In this document: positions 43,078-52,506 of the stretch, one piece after another | Numbering within the stretch: position 1 is the first letter of the stretch | How the letters are laid out: every line of letters begins with the position of its first letter | Assembly: GCF_022842375.1 (NCBI RefSeq) | Contig: NZ_JALHPR010000002.1 | Coordinates: 186,001 to 250,000 of the forward strand | Reading direction: 5' to 3' | Length of the DNA stretch: 64,000 nt | DNA from: Elioraea sp. | GTDB taxonomy: Bacteria; Pseudomonadota; Alphaproteobacteria; Acetobacterales; Acetobacteraceae | Position numbers and translations under genes: made by a program | The notes under the pieces: generated by a model | The model's input: only the letters and a program-made list of their open reading frames with translations | Databases searched by the model: none | What the model was told of the DNA's origin: nothing

Positions 43078-44217
43078 TCAGCCGCGCGCGCGGATCGGCG
43101 TCACGCTCCGCTCCGCCTCGCCGACATACTGCGACAGTGGGCGGATCAGCCTGTTGTCCTGCATCTGCTCCAGCACGTGGGCGGACCAGCCGGTGATGCG
43201 GCTGGCGACGAACAGCGGCGTGAAGAACGGAATGTCGAAGCCCATCATGTAATAGGTGGGGCCTGCCGGGAAATCGAGGTTGGGGTGGATCGCCTTCTTC
43301 GCCAGCATCTCCTCGGCGAGGATGGCGCTGATCTCGAGCCACTTCTCCCCGCCCATCCGCTTCGCCACCTGGTCGCGGTACTTCGCCATGGTGGGAACGC
43401 GGCTGTCCCCGGTGCGGTAGACGCGATGGCCGAAGCCCATCACCAGCGCACGATGCTCGAGCTTGTCGTCGATCCAGCCGCGCGCCTTCGTGGCGGTGCC
43501 GACCTCCTTCAGCATGTGCATCACCGCCTCGTTGGCCCCGCCATGCAGCGGGCCCTTCAGCGCGGCAATGCCGGCGGTGATGGCGGCATGGATGTCGGCC
43601 TGCGTGCTCGTCACCGTCCGCGCCGTGAAGGTCGAGGCGTTGAAGCTATGCTCGGCGTAGAGCGTCATCGAGGCGTCGAACGCCTTCACGATCGCCTTGT
43701 CGGGCACCTTGCCGAAGAACATATGGAAGATGTTCTCAGAGAAGCCGAGTTCAGCCTTCGGGCGGATCGGGCGAAGACCCTTGCGGATGCGCGCGATCGC
43801 CGCGACAGCCGTCGGGATCTTGGCGTAGAGGCGAAGCGCCTTCCGCCGCGTCGCCTCGACGGACGTGTCCTGCCCGTCAGGGTCCTCCATCCCCATGAAC
43901 GACACCGCCGTGCGGGTCGCGTCCATCGGGTGGGCCTTCTTCGGGAACTCCTCGATCACGCGGATCAGCGGGCGGGAGATGCCGCGCTCTGCCACCTCGG
44001 CGCGGCGGAAGGCGTTCAGCTCCTTCCGCGTCGGCAGTGTGCCGACCATGAGCAGGTGCGCGACCTCCTCGAAGCTGCACTGGTCGGCGAGGTCCTGCAC
44101 CGGATAGCCGCGATAGGTGAGCGAGTTCGTCTCAGGCATCACCTTCGAGACGGCCGTGACATCGGCCATCACGCCGGCGAGGCCCTTGTGGACCTCCGGG
44201 TTCGTGATCTGGTTCAT
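43078..44217 (-). CDS. prpC: Citrate / 2-methylcitrate synthase
   Basis: This 379-aa protein is a short citrate-synthase-fold enzyme. Catalytic-site sequences GPLHGGANEAVMHMLKEVG and VMGFGHRVYRTGDSR carry the two histidines, and the Asp lies in MMGFDIPFFTPLF. It has LTYRGYPVQDLADQC at the N-terminus. The length and the adjoining PrpD gene favour 2-methylcitrate synthase of the propionate cycle, but short enzymes often use acetyl-CoA too. I chose the ATG at 44217. The methylisocitrate lyase gene is not in the window. Confidence 0.88.
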   Translation of the reverse strand: MNQITNPEVHKGLAGVMADVTAVSKVMPETNSLTYRGYPVQDLADQCSFEEVAHLLMVGTLPTRKELNAFRRAEVAERGISRPLIRVIEEFPKKAHPMDATRTAVSFMGMEDPDGQDTSVEATRRKALRLYAKIPTAVAAIARIRKGLRPIRPKAELGFSENIFHMFFGKVPDKAIVKAFDASMTLYAEHSFNASTFTARTVTSTQADIHAAITAGIAALKGPLHGGANEAVMHMLKEVGTATKARGWIDDKLEHRALVMGFGHRVYRTGDSRVPTMAKYRDQVAKRMGGEKWLEISAILAEEMLAKKAIHPNLDFPAGPTYYMMGFDIPFFTPLFVASRITGWSAHVLEQMQDNRLIRPLSQYVGEAERSVTPIRARG

Positions 44218-44230
44218 GCTCGGTCCCCTC

Positions 44231-45880
44231 TCAGCGCTTGGTTTTCGACGGCGCGCGCACGGCCTTCTTCGTCGCACGGCCCTTCTTGCGCGCGACGGTG
44301 CGGCTCTTCGCAGTCGCAGCACGCTCGACGCGCTTGGCCTGCGCCCCAGGCTTCGCCGGCAGTGCGGCATCGAAGATGCCCTTGCCCGGCGCGAGGGTGA
44401 GCGCCTTCGGCGGCAGCGCCACGTTCAGCACCGAGAGACCGCCCGCGGGGATCGAGGCGAGATCCTGCACAGCGGCGAGGAAGCGGTTCGCCTCGCGCGT
44501 CGTGATCAGCCCATCGGTCAATGTCTGGAACTTGCGAATGTAGTCGGGCCGCGCGAACGGACGTGCACCGAGGCTGTGGGCATTGGCCACTGCCATCTCG
44601 TCGACCTGCCTCGTTCCGTCCTTGAACAGGATCTCGATTCGGGCGCCGAAGGCCTTCTCGTTCGGATCTTCCGAATGATAGCGGCGGGTCCACTCTGGAT
44701 CCTCGGTCGTCTCGATCTTGTGCCAGAGCGCGACCGTGGAGGGGCGCTTGGCCCGCCGGGGCGTGTAGCTGTCGACGTGGTGCCACCGCCCGTCCTCGAG
44801 CGCGACTGCGAAGATGTACATGATCGAGTGGTCGAGCGTCTCGCGCGAGGCGTTCGGGTCCATCTTCTGCGGATCGTTCGCGCCCGTGCCGATCACGTAG
44901 TGGGTGTGGTGCGAGGTGTGGATGACGATCTTCTCGATCGCCGAGAAGTCCTTGATCTGCGCGCGCATGCGGAAGGCGAGGTCGATCAGCGCCTGGCTCT
45001 GGTACTCGGCGCTGTGCTCCTTCGTATAGGTGTCGAGGATGGCGCGCTTGGCTTCGCCCGCCTCGGGCAGCGGCACCTCGTAGGTGTGGGCGCGGTTCTC
45101 GCGGCCGGCGAGCATCCAGGCGATGACGCTGTCCTCGCCCTCGTAGATCGGGTTCGGCGCACCCTCGCCGCGCATCGCGCGATCGACCGCCTCGACGGCA
45201 AGCTTGCCGGCATGGGCGGGAGCATAGGCCTTCCATGAGCTGATCTCGCCCTTGCGGCTCTGGCGCGTGCCGAAGCTGACATGCACCGCCTGCTGCACGG
45301 CCTGGAACACCACCTCCTGCTTCAGGCCGAGCAACGTGCCGATGCCGGCCGCGGCCGCCGGGCAGAGATGGGCGATGTGGTCGATCTTGTGCCGGTGGAG
45401 GCAGATAGAGCGCACGAGGTCGACATGGATCTCATACGACGTGGCAAGCCCGCGGATCAGATCCTTGCCGGACCGCCCCACTGTCTGCGCGACGGCGAGC
45501 ACGGGGGGAATGTTGTCGCCGGGGTGAGAATAATCCGCCGCGAGGAACGTATCGTGGAAGTCGAGCTCCCGCACCGCCGTGCCGTTCGCCCAGGCGGCCC
45601 ACTCGGGGCTCACCGTGGTCGCTGCCGGCATGCCGAACACTGTCGCACCCCCTTTCCGCGGGTGGGAGAGCGCCATCATCCGCGCCGACACCACCGGGCG
45701 GCGGTTGATGGCGGCGATGGCGACGGACGCGTTGTCGATGATCCTGTTCACGATCATCTCCGCCACGTCCTTCTGCACCGCCACCTTGTCGACGGCGACG
45801 CCGGCGATCTTCCAGGCAAGCTGGTCCTCGCGTGCGAGCAGGTCCTTCGACGGGTGGACGCGGACGGAATGGAGCTTCAT
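44231..45880 (-). CDS. prpD: MmgE/PrpD-family 2-methylcitrate dehydratase with basic C-terminal tail
   Basis: This 549-aa protein has the MmgE/PrpD domain: [40 protein letters not shown] and [20 protein letters not shown]. The ATG is at 45880. The last 40 or so residues form an odd Lys/Arg/Ala-rich tail ([17 protein letters not shown]) that resembles the tail of the histone-like protein encoded 3 kb away, and it is not part of the usual enzyme. It dehydrates 2-methylcitrate to the aconitate in propionate breakdown. It starts the prpDC unit and is divergent from the hydantoinase gene. Confidence 0.87.
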   Translation of the reverse strand: MKLHSVRVHPSKDLLAREDQLAWKIAGVAVDKVAVQKDVAEMIVNRIIDNASVAIAAINRRPVVSARMMALSHPRKGGATVFGMPAATTVSPEWAAWANGTAVRELDFHDTFLAADYSHPGDNIPPVLAVAQTVGRSGKDLIRGLATSYEIHVDLVRSICLHRHKIDHIAHLCPAAAAGIGTLLGLKQEVVFQAVQQAVHVSFGTRQSRKGEISSWKAYAPAHAGKLAVEAVDRAMRGEGAPNPIYEGEDSVIAWMLAGRENRAHTYEVPLPEAGEAKRAILDTYTKEHSAEYQSQALIDLAFRMRAQIKDFSAIEKIVIHTSHHTHYVIGTGANDPQKMDPNASRETLDHSIMYIFAVALEDGRWHHVDSYTPRRAKRPSTVALWHKIETTEDPEWTRRYHSEDPNEKAFGARIEILFKDGTRQVDEMAVANAHSLGARPFARPDYIRKFQTLTDGLITTREANRFLAAVQDLASIPAGGLSVLNVALPPKALTLAPGKGIFDAALPAKPGAQAKRVERAATAKSRTVARKKGRATKKAVRAPSKTKR

Positions 45881-46040
45881 GGGTGCCTTCTCTCCTCGCT
45901 CGGCTTCGCCTGCCGGTCCTGCGTGAGGCTCCCTCACTTGATAAGGACGGCAATGCGTTCTTGACTGGCGGCGCACCTACGTAGACCCGCCGCTTGCAGC
46001 GAAGCAAGCGCACCACATGCGCCCGGGAGACAAACCACCA
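45881..46040. promoter_or_regulatory. Divergent promoter region with two palindromes
   Basis: The gap between prpD (minus) and the cyclic amidase gene (plus) holds two inverted repeats. One is GTGAGG-CTC-CCTCAC at 45923-45937. The other is CGCTTGC-N6-GCAAGCG at 45991-46010. They could be binding sites of repressors for the two diverging units. No regulator gene is adjacent. Confidence 0.45.
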
Positions 46041-47435
46041 ATGACCGCAACGCCAAGCCACGCCGCAGAGGCCGATGCCGCCTTCGACAGCATCATCATC
46101 GGTGACATCGTCACGTCGGAGACCGTGATCACTGGCGGCTTCGTCGCCGTGCGCGATGGCAGGATCGCCGCGATCGGCGCCGGCACACCGCCCGCCGCCC
46201 GCGCCGTGTCGGACCATCGCGGCATGCTGGTGCTGCCTGGCCTGGTCGATGGCCACATGCACACATCCTCCGCCATGGGCTGGCCGGGCATCGAGCATGC
46301 CACGCGGTCAGCCGCGGCAGGTGGCGTCACCACCGTCGTCGACATGCCCTACGACGTGCCGAAATCGGTGACGGATGCCACGATCTTCCGCGAGAAGGTC
46401 GATGTCGTGAACGCAACGTCGCATGTCGATGTCTCCCTCTACGGCACCATCACCAAGCAGGGCGGCACGGGCGCGATCGCGGGGCTGGCCGATGCCGGCG
46501 CCACCTCGTTCAAGGTCTCCACCTATGAATATGACGCGGTGCGCTTCCCGCGGATCGACCACCCGGAGATGGAACGCGCCTTCGCGCTGATCGCCGAGAC
46601 GGGGCTGATGGTCGCGGTCCACAACGAGGACCAGGAGCTGGTCGAGCGCCTGTCGGCCGCGGCGGTCGCCTCCGGCCGCACCGACCCGATCATGCATTGC
46701 CGCACCCGGCCGCCGCTGGCCGAGAACCTGGCGAACGTGACGATCTTCGAGATGGGACTGGCCACGGGAGCGCACGTGCACATCGCGCATTCCTCCCTTG
46801 CCCGTGGCTTCGACCTTGCCGCGATCTACCGCGACCTCGGCATGAACGCGTCGGGCGAGGCGTGCATCCAGTATCTCTGCATGACGGAGGACGACATCGT
46901 CCGCCTCGGCGGGCGCGGCAAGTGCAACCCGCCCTTCCGCACGGCCGAGGAGGTCGAGCGGATGTGGGACAGGCTCGCCAAGGGTACCGTCGCCTATGTC
47001 TCGACCGACCATGCCCCCTGGCCCGCCGACCGGAAGAAGGACCCCGACATCTTCAAGTGCGGCGCGGGGCTGACGGGGCTGCAGAGCTTCGCCCCACTGA
47101 TGTTCTCGCTGCTGACAGAGCGCGGGCTGTCGCCCACGGTGATGGCCAGGTACTGCGCCGAGGAGCCGGCACGGTTCCACGGCCTGCTGCCCAAGAAGGG
47201 GCGCATCGCGATCGGGGCGGACGCGGATTTCTGCGTCATCGAGAAAGGCGCGTTCACGTTCGACGAGGCGATGATCGTCGATCGCCCGGAGTGCCGGTGG
47301 AGCCCGTATCATGGCCGCGCGATGGCGGGCCGCGTCGCCGCCACCTATCTCCGCGGGCAGGCGGTGTGGGACGGCACGGCGGTGCTCAACAAGGCCGGCA
47401 GCGGCCGGTTCGTGCCGCGCCAGAAGAAGGGCTGA
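46041..47435 (+). CDS. Cyclic amidohydrolase (dihydropyrimidinase/allantoinase/hydantoinase-like)
   Basis: This is a 464-aa amidohydrolase. It has the metal-binding HMH in LVDGHMHTSSAMG, the lysine in GATSFKVSTYEYD that is carboxylated in this family, HNEDQELVERL, the His in HIAHSSLARG and the late STDHAPW. It opens cyclic diamide rings such as hydantoins, dihydropyrimidines or allantoin. I chose the ATG at 46041, since a gggaga lies 10 bases before it; an ATG at 46017 is possible. Two carbamoylase genes and a racemase gene follow, which favours hydantoin use. Confidence 0.85.
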   Translation: MTATPSHAAEADAAFDSIIIGDIVTSETVITGGFVAVRDGRIAAIGAGTPPAARAVSDHRGMLVLPGLVDGHMHTSSAMGWPGIEHATRSAAAGGVTTVVDMPYDVPKSVTDATIFREKVDVVNATSHVDVSLYGTITKQGGTGAIAGLADAGATSFKVSTYEYDAVRFPRIDHPEMERAFALIAETGLMVAVHNEDQELVERLSAAAVASGRTDPIMHCRTRPPLAENLANVTIFEMGLATGAHVHIAHSSLARGFDLAAIYRDLGMNASGEACIQYLCMTEDDIVRLGGRGKCNPPFRTAEEVERMWDRLAKGTVAYVSTDHAPWPADRKKDPDIFKCGAGLTGLQSFAPLMFSLLTERGLSPTVMARYCAEEPARFHGLLPKKGRIAIGADADFCVIEKGAFTFDEAMIVDRPECRWSPYHGRAMAGRVAATYLRGQAVWDGTAVLNKAGSGRFVPRQKKG

Positions 47436-47439
47436 GGCG

Positions 47440-48423
47440 ATGGCACGGATCGTCCGCGTCGCTGCCTGCCAGATGGGGCCGGTGCAGCGGGCCGACGCGC
47501 GGCCGGCAACGCTCGCCCGCCTCATCGCCATGCTGGAGGAGGCGGCGGCAAAGGGTGCGACACTCGCGGTATTCCCCGAACTGCCGCTGACCACTTTCTT
47601 CCCGCGCTGGCCGATCGAGGACGAGGCGGAGCTTCTCTCCCACTTCGAGCCCGCGATGCCGAACCCGAACGTGCAACCCCTGTTCGACCGCGCGAAGGCG
47701 CTCGGCGTCGGCTTCTACCTTGGCTATGCCGAGCTCGATCGCGCGGCGTTCGACGACGGCCCCAACGGCAACGGGGCGGTGCGGCGGCGCGGCTACAACA
47801 CCTCCATCCTCGCCGGGCGCGATGGGGCGATCATCGGCAAGTACCGCAAGGTGCATCTTCCGGGGTCGGAACGGGTGAAGACCGGCCAGAAATACCAGCA
47901 GCTCGAGAAGCGCTACTTCGCCTATGGCGACCTCGGCTTCCCCGCCTTCCGCACGCCCCCCGATCTCGGCGCCGGCATCATGGGGATGCTGATCTGCAAC
48001 GACCGTCGCTGGCCGGAGGCATGGCGCTCCCTCGCGCTGCAGGGGGCGGAAATGGTGCTGCTCGGCTACAACTCCGCCGCCTATGACCCCAATGGCGGCG
48101 AAGGCGAGAGCGAGGAACTCCGCACCTTCCACTCCACCCTCGCGGCCCAGGCCAACGCCTACATGAACGCGACCTGGGCGGTGGCGGTGGCGAAGGCCGG
48201 CAACGAGGATGGCGCGGGGCTGATCGGCGGGTCCTGCATCGTCGATCCGAACGGCATCGTCGTCGCGCAGGCGAAGACGGTGGGCGACGAGGTGCTGGTG
48301 GCCGACTGCGACCTCGACGCGACACTGCAGGGCAAGACGAAGATGTTCGACTTCGCCGCGCATCGGCGGCCGCAGCATTACCGCCGCATCGTCGATCAGG
48401 TGGGCGCAGAGCCTCCCGCCTGA
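47440..48423 (+). CDS. N-carbamoyl-amino-acid hydrolase 1 (nitrilase superfamily)
   Basis: This 327-aa carbamoylase has the full catalytic triad: Glu47 (VFPELPLTTFFPRW), Lys137 (KYRKVHLPG) and Cys186 (MLICNDRRWPEAWR). This is the pattern of N-carbamoyl-D-amino acid amidohydrolase. It starts four bases after the cyclic amidase stop. It would turn the N-carbamoyl amino acid made by the amidase into the free amino acid, CO2 and ammonia. Its 3' end overlaps the convergent sigma-factor gene by 28 bases. Confidence 0.9.
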   Translation: MARIVRVAACQMGPVQRADARPATLARLIAMLEEAAAKGATLAVFPELPLTTFFPRWPIEDEAELLSHFEPAMPNPNVQPLFDRAKALGVGFYLGYAELDRAAFDDGPNGNGAVRRRGYNTSILAGRDGAIIGKYRKVHLPGSERVKTGQKYQQLEKRYFAYGDLGFPAFRTPPDLGAGIMGMLICNDRRWPEAWRSLALQGAEMVLLGYNSAAYDPNGGEGESEELRTFHSTLAAQANAYMNATWAVAVAKAGNEDGAGLIGGSCIVDPNGIVVAQAKTVGDEVLVADCDLDATLQGKTKMFDFAAHRRPQHYRRIVDQVGAEPPA

Positions 48424-49616
48424 CGGTTCAGGAGGAAGGCGCGGACGGTGTGGTCCTCGGCCAGCGCGATGGCCCGATCATAGGCCGCACCGGCATCGCC
48501 ATGGCCGAGGCGGGAGAGGATCTCCGCCCGCATCGCCCACCAGGGCTGGTACGCCTCCGCTCCCGCGATGCCATCGAGCGCGGCGAGTGCCACCTCCGGC
48601 CCGCGCGCGGCGAGCAGTGCACCGGCACGGCCAACCTGCGCGCCGATGCTGGGCGCGTGCGCGACCAGCGCCTCGTAGAGCAGGGCGATCATCCCGGGCT
48701 CCGCAGGGTGGCCGAACAGCCGCCCGGCATGGGCTGACTGGATCGCTGCCTCCAACTGGTAACGGCCCGGGTTTCGCATCGGCGATGCGCGATAGAGGGC
48801 GCGCTCCGCCTCGAGGATCATCGCGCGGTTCCAGCGCGCCGGGTCCTGCGCATCGAGCGGCACGTAGGTTCCATCCGCCGCACGCCGTGCGAGGCGGCGC
48901 GCCTCGACATGCAGCGCGAGGGCGAGAAGCCCCAGCACCTCGGCATCCTCGGGCAACACCACTGCCGTCACGCGCGCGAGCCAGAGCGCCTCCTCCGCCA
49001 GCGCGCCCCCAGCAGCCGCATCGCCATGCCCGAGCGCGAGCGCGGCATAGACGGCATCCCGCACCGCGCCCACCCGCGCTGCCCTCTCCTCGGGTGCAGA
49101 CTCCGAGAACGGGATGCCCGCATCGCGCAGCTTCGCCTTGGCGCGCGAGAGGGCCTGGCCCATTGCCGCCGGGCTCGCGAGGAAGACCGCGGCGATCCGC
49201 GCGGCGTCGAGGCCGAGCACGACCTGGAGCATCAGCGGCGCCTGGATCGTTGTGGCGATGGCCGGATGCGTGCAGGCGAACATCAGCGCGAGCCGTCGGT
49301 CAGGGATCGCGCCATCCTCCCCGACATCCTCGACGACGCGCGAGGTGAGGACGAGCGAAGGCGCGGCATTGCGTCGCACGCCGGCTGCCCGGGCGGCATC
49401 GACCAGACGCCGCCGCGCCGTTGTCAGCAGCCACGCCTCCGGCCGGTCAGGCACGCCCGATCGCGGCCAGGTGGAGAGTGCTGCGGCCAGCGCATCGCCA
49501 AGCGCATCCTCGGCAGCGGCAATGTCGCGCGTCCGCACGGCGAGGAGAGCCACGAGACGCCCGTAGCTCTCCCGCGCCACACGCGCGACCTCCGCCCCGG
49601 TGGTCGCTGCCGTCAC
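48396..49616 (-). CDS. ECF sigma factor with C-terminal TPR-like extension (ECF42-type)
   Basis: This is a sigma-70 family protein of about 406 aa. A sigma-2 region (LVALLAVRTRDIAAAEDALG, then PEAWLLTTARRRLVDAAR) and a sigma-4 region (LGLDAARIAAVFLASPAAMG) occupy the first 180 residues. A long Ala-rich helical extension follows (YQLEAAIQSAHAGRLFG and later repeats). This layout, directly downstream of a DGPF-protein gene, is that of group ECF42, where the extension is needed for activity. The GTG overlaps the TGA of the DGPF gene. Confidence 0.85.
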   Translation of the reverse strand: MTAATTGAEVARVARESYGRLVALLAVRTRDIAAAEDALGDALAAALSTWPRSGVPDRPEAWLLTTARRRLVDAARAAGVRRNAAPSLVLTSRVVEDVGEDGAIPDRRLALMFACTHPAIATTIQAPLMLQVVLGLDAARIAAVFLASPAAMGQALSRAKAKLRDAGIPFSESAPEERAARVGAVRDAVYAALALGHGDAAAGGALAEEALWLARVTAVVLPEDAEVLGLLALALHVEARRLARRAADGTYVPLDAQDPARWNRAMILEAERALYRASPMRNPGRYQLEAAIQSAHAGRLFGHPAEPGMIALLYEALVAHAPSIGAQVGRAGALLAARGPEVALAALDGIAGAEAYQPWWAMRAEILSRLGHGDAGAAYDRAIALAEDHTVRAFLLNRQAGGSAPT

Positions 49617-49981
49617 GCCGCAGCCGGCGGCGGCGGCGGCAGGACAGGGCGGATCTCGACGGCGCCGTTCAATGCCGCTGGCGCGCGCGCTGCCCAGGCC
49701 AGCGCCGCATCGAGATCGGGAACGTCGATGATGAAGTAGCCGCCGATCATCTCCTTGGTCTCGGCGAACGGCCCGTCCTCGACGTGACGCTGGCCGTTGC
49801 GGATGCGCAGCGTCGTCGCCGTCGCCGGCGGCTGGAGGCCGTTGCCGCTGACCATCACGCCGGAGAAGCGGACGGCCTCGGCATAGGCCATCCACCCGCC
49901 CCAGTAGCCTTCCGCCTTCTCCGGGTGGTCACGCTCGCTCATGGCCGCCGCGGTCTCGAGCATCGTCAGCATGTAGTGCAT
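49613..49981 (-). CDS. DGPF/YCII-domain protein, ECF42 partner
   Basis: This 122-aa protein starts MHYMLTMLETAAAM and has the motif HVEDGPFAETKEMIGGYFII that names the DGPF family. The C-terminus is a proline/alanine-rich tail. DGPF proteins are the usual genomic partners and probable targets of ECF42 sigma factors, with unknown molecular function. It shares the 4-base overlap with the sigma gene. Confidence 0.88.
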   Translation of the reverse strand: MHYMLTMLETAAAMSERDHPEKAEGYWGGWMAYAEAVRFSGVMVSGNGLQPPATATTLRIRNGQRHVEDGPFAETKEMIGGYFIIDVPDLDAALAWAARAPAALNGAVEIRPVLPPPPPAAA

Positions 49982-50117
49982 GGGTGTTCCCCTCGTGATG
50001 CGAAGCGGGCTGCTTCGACCATCATGACGCGGCGGTAGCGGCGATTTCGACAGGGCTGCGGGATTTTCTTGTGCCCCGGTCCGTGCTGGACTGCAGAGAC
50101 AAGGCAAGGAGGGACGG

Positions 50118-51098
50118 ATGGCACGTCGCATCACCGTTGGCGCAGCGCAGCTCGGCGCGATCCAGAAGGCTGACAGCCGCCAGGTGGCGGTCGATCGCAT
50201 GCTCGCGCTGATGGCGGAGGGGCACCGGCGCGGCGTCGAGCTCATGGTGTTCCCCGAACTCGCGCTCACCACCTTCTTCCCCCGCCACTATGCCGAGAAC
50301 GTCGCCGACGCCGACCACTGGTTCGAAAGCGCCATGCCCTCGAACGAGACGGCGCCGCTGTTCGAGGCGGCCCGCCGCTACCGCATGGGCTTTCACCTCG
50401 GCTACGCGGAACTGACCACGGAAGCCGACGAGACGGGAACGGTGCGGCCGCGCCGCTTCAACACCGCCATCCTGGTGAACCCCGACGGGCGCATCATCCT
50501 GAAGTACCGCAAGGTCCACCTCCCCGGCCACGCGGAGTTCGACCCGAAGCGGACGGTGCAGCATCTCGAGAAGCGCTTCTTCGAGGTGGGCAACCTTGGC
50601 TTCCCCGTCGTGCGCTCCGGCATGGGGCGCGTGTCGGACGGGTTGAACATGGGCATGATGATCTGCAACGACCGGCGCTGGCCCGAGGCGTGGCGGGTGA
50701 TGGGGCTGCAATCGGTCGAGATGGTGCTGCTCGGCTACAACACGCCCTCGATCAACCAGGACGCCAAGGGCTGGGAGGCGCATCACCTGCGGGTGTTCCA
50801 CTCCCATCTCTCGATCCAGGCCGGCTGCTACCAGAACGCCACCTGGGGGGTGGGCGTCGCGAAGGCCGGCATCGAGGATGGGTGCGAGCTCTTCGGCCAC
50901 TCGATCATCGTCAACCCGCAAGGCGAGATCGTCGCAATGGCCGATAGCTGGGACGACCAGCTGGTGACGCATGATTGCGACCTCGACATGTGCCGGCTCG
51001 GGCGGACGAGCATCTTCAACTTCGCCGCCCACCGGCGGCCGGAGCACTACCAGCGCATCGTCGCGCAGGTCGGCGCCGTCGAGCCGCCGGTCGTCTGA
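50118..51098 (+). CDS. N-carbamoyl-amino-acid hydrolase 2 (nitrilase superfamily)
   Basis: This 326-aa paralogue of the 47440-48423 product has the same triad: Glu47 (VFPELALTTFFPRH), Lys132 (KYRKVHLPGHAE) and Cys183 (MMICNDRRWPEAWR). The surrounding segments differ enough to suggest another substrate range or enantiomer. It is divergent from the DGPF gene. Having two such enzymes beside one cyclic amidase is unusual. Confidence 0.9.
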   Translation: MARRITVGAAQLGAIQKADSRQVAVDRMLALMAEGHRRGVELMVFPELALTTFFPRHYAENVADADHWFESAMPSNETAPLFEAARRYRMGFHLGYAELTTEADETGTVRPRRFNTAILVNPDGRIILKYRKVHLPGHAEFDPKRTVQHLEKRFFEVGNLGFPVVRSGMGRVSDGLNMGMMICNDRRWPEAWRVMGLQSVEMVLLGYNTPSINQDAKGWEAHHLRVFHSHLSIQAGCYQNATWGVGVAKAGIEDGCELFGHSIIVNPQGEIVAMADSWDDQLVTHDCDLDMCRLGRTSIFNFAAHRRPEHYQRIVAQVGAVEPPVV

Positions 51099-51146
51099 CC
51101 AGGAACGGGGGGAGGCGGGAGCGCGCCAGCCGCCCCCTCACCCCGT

Positions 51147-51222
51147 CCTCTCCCGCAAGCGGGAGAGGGAACGCCCCGCACCACCCCGCAACACGGTCCC
51201 CTCTCCCCCTCGGGCGGAGAGG
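51147..51222. repeat. REP-like palindromic element
   Basis: A perfect 10-bp inverted repeat (51147-51156 with 51159-51168) is followed by a second imperfect hairpin (51198-51222). Both are built on ccctctcc/ggagaggg. This is the style of intergenic palindromic repeats common in GC-rich proteobacteria. It lies between convergent genes and may also end transcription. Confidence 0.6.
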
Positions 51223-51276
51223 GTGAGAGTGGGTGGGACGGGCTGGTCGTGAAGCGGCGGAGGGCACCGCCACCGC

Positions 51277-51711
51277 TCAGGAGCGCGCAGCGAAGGCGCG
51301 TTCGAGCTCGTCACGCTCCGGGCACATGGCCTCGCAGACACGCCGGAGGGTCGCGAGATGCGCCTCAGCCTCCGCGCGCGCATCATCCTCGAGCAGCATC
51401 ACGCCGTAGTAGGCGAGCGCCCAGCGGTTCTCGGGCTCAAGCCTGAGCGCGAAGCGATAATGCACGCCCGCCTCCTCGCGCCGGCCGACGTTGCGCAGCG
51501 CGAAGGCAAGGTACACATGGATGTCGGCCACCATTGGGTCACGTTTGGTCGCCTCGATCAGGAAGGGGATCGAGAGCGCGAAGCGCCCCTGGTCGACCAG
51601 CGCCTCGCCCTGCACGCGATCCTCGTCCGCGTCCGGGCTCGCCGGCGGTGGCGGCATCGCGGCGGCCCCACCCATGCCGAGCATGAGGGACAGCGCTATC
51701 GCGATCCTCAT
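51277..51711 (-). CDS. TPR-repeat periplasmic protein of unknown role
   Basis: This 144-aa protein has a signal peptide (MRIAIALSLMLGMGGAAAM). Two to three tetratricopeptide-like repeats follow: GRFALSIPFLIEATKRDPMV, then REEAGVHYRFALRLEPENRW and ALAYYGVMLLEDDARAEAEA. Such proteins mediate protein contacts in the periplasm. The ATG overlaps the stop of the racemase gene. I cannot assign a partner. Confidence 0.75.
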   Translation of the reverse strand: MRIAIALSLMLGMGGAAAMPPPPASPDADEDRVQGEALVDQGRFALSIPFLIEATKRDPMVADIHVYLAFALRNVGRREEAGVHYRFALRLEPENRWALAYYGVMLLEDDARAEAEAHLATLRRVCEAMCPERDELERAFAARS

Positions 51712-52391
51712 TCCGCTGCCTTGCCGAGTGCTGCGCAGCGGCCAGGCAGGACGCGCGCAAGCGCTGCCGCCGCCGCCGCCTGTGCGGGCTCGACCACGGG
51801 CACGCCAGCCGCCTCCTCGATCGCGGCACGGTGATGCGCCATGCCGGCACAGCCGAGCACGATCGCCCCCGCCCCTGACGCTGCCAGTTCGCGGCCGACC
51901 GCAACCATCCGCGCCCGCACGGCAACGGGGTCGAGCAGCGTCTCCATCGTCACATCCAGCGGGATTTCGGCAGCGAGCCGCCCCTCCACCCCCATCTGCC
52001 GCAGCGCCAGCGCATGCCGGGCGACGGAGGCGCGCACCAGCGCGATGACGCCGAACGTACCGCCAAGCGCCAGCGCCTGTGCCACGGCAGAGGAGAACAT
52101 GCCGAACACGGGACGGGCCGTCGCCTCGCGCGCGGCAGGCAGGGCGGGGTCGGACGCGCAGGCGATCACGAACGCATCGGTCACCGCCTCCTCTCGCCTG
52201 ATGCAGGCAAGGATGGGGCCGGCGGCGGCGAACCAGTCCTCCCACGAATAGATCGCGGGCGGCCCTTCGGGCAGCGAGACGACATCGAGCGCCGGCTGGC
52301 CAGGCACCGCGAACGGCGCGAGCGCTGCCGCGATCCCGTCCCCACAGGCGGTGGAACGGTTCGGGTTGATGAAGAGGATGCGTCCGGACAT
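51708..52391 (-). CDS. Asp/Glu/hydantoin racemase-family protein
   Basis: This 227-aa protein starts RILFINPNRSTACGDGIAAA and has the two-cysteine racemase layout: a first cysteine in FVIACASDPALPA and a second in AIVLGCAGMAHH. Hydantoin racemases have this same pattern. Its place near a cyclic amidase and two carbamoylases makes a hydantoin racemase role plausible, supplying both enantiomers. It is on the opposite strand to those genes. Confidence 0.82.
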   Translation of the reverse strand: MSGRILFINPNRSTACGDGIAAALAPFAVPGQPALDVVSLPEGPPAIYSWEDWFAAAGPILACIRREEAVTDAFVIACASDPALPAAREATARPVFGMFSSAVAQALALGGTFGVIALVRASVARHALALRQMGVEGRLAAEIPLDVTMETLLDPVAVRARMVAVGRELAASGAGAIVLGCAGMAHHRAAIEEAAGVPVVEPAQAAAAAALARVLPGRCAALGKAAE

Positions 52392-52506
52392 GCCCGCCAC
52401 TCTGCGTGAGAACCACCCCCGGCGCCAAGTGTGGCGCAACAGGCTTGCTTCAGTGTCATCAAGCGATCACCATGGTGCAGCGCAACAAGAAGGAAGCGCC
52501 AGCGCG

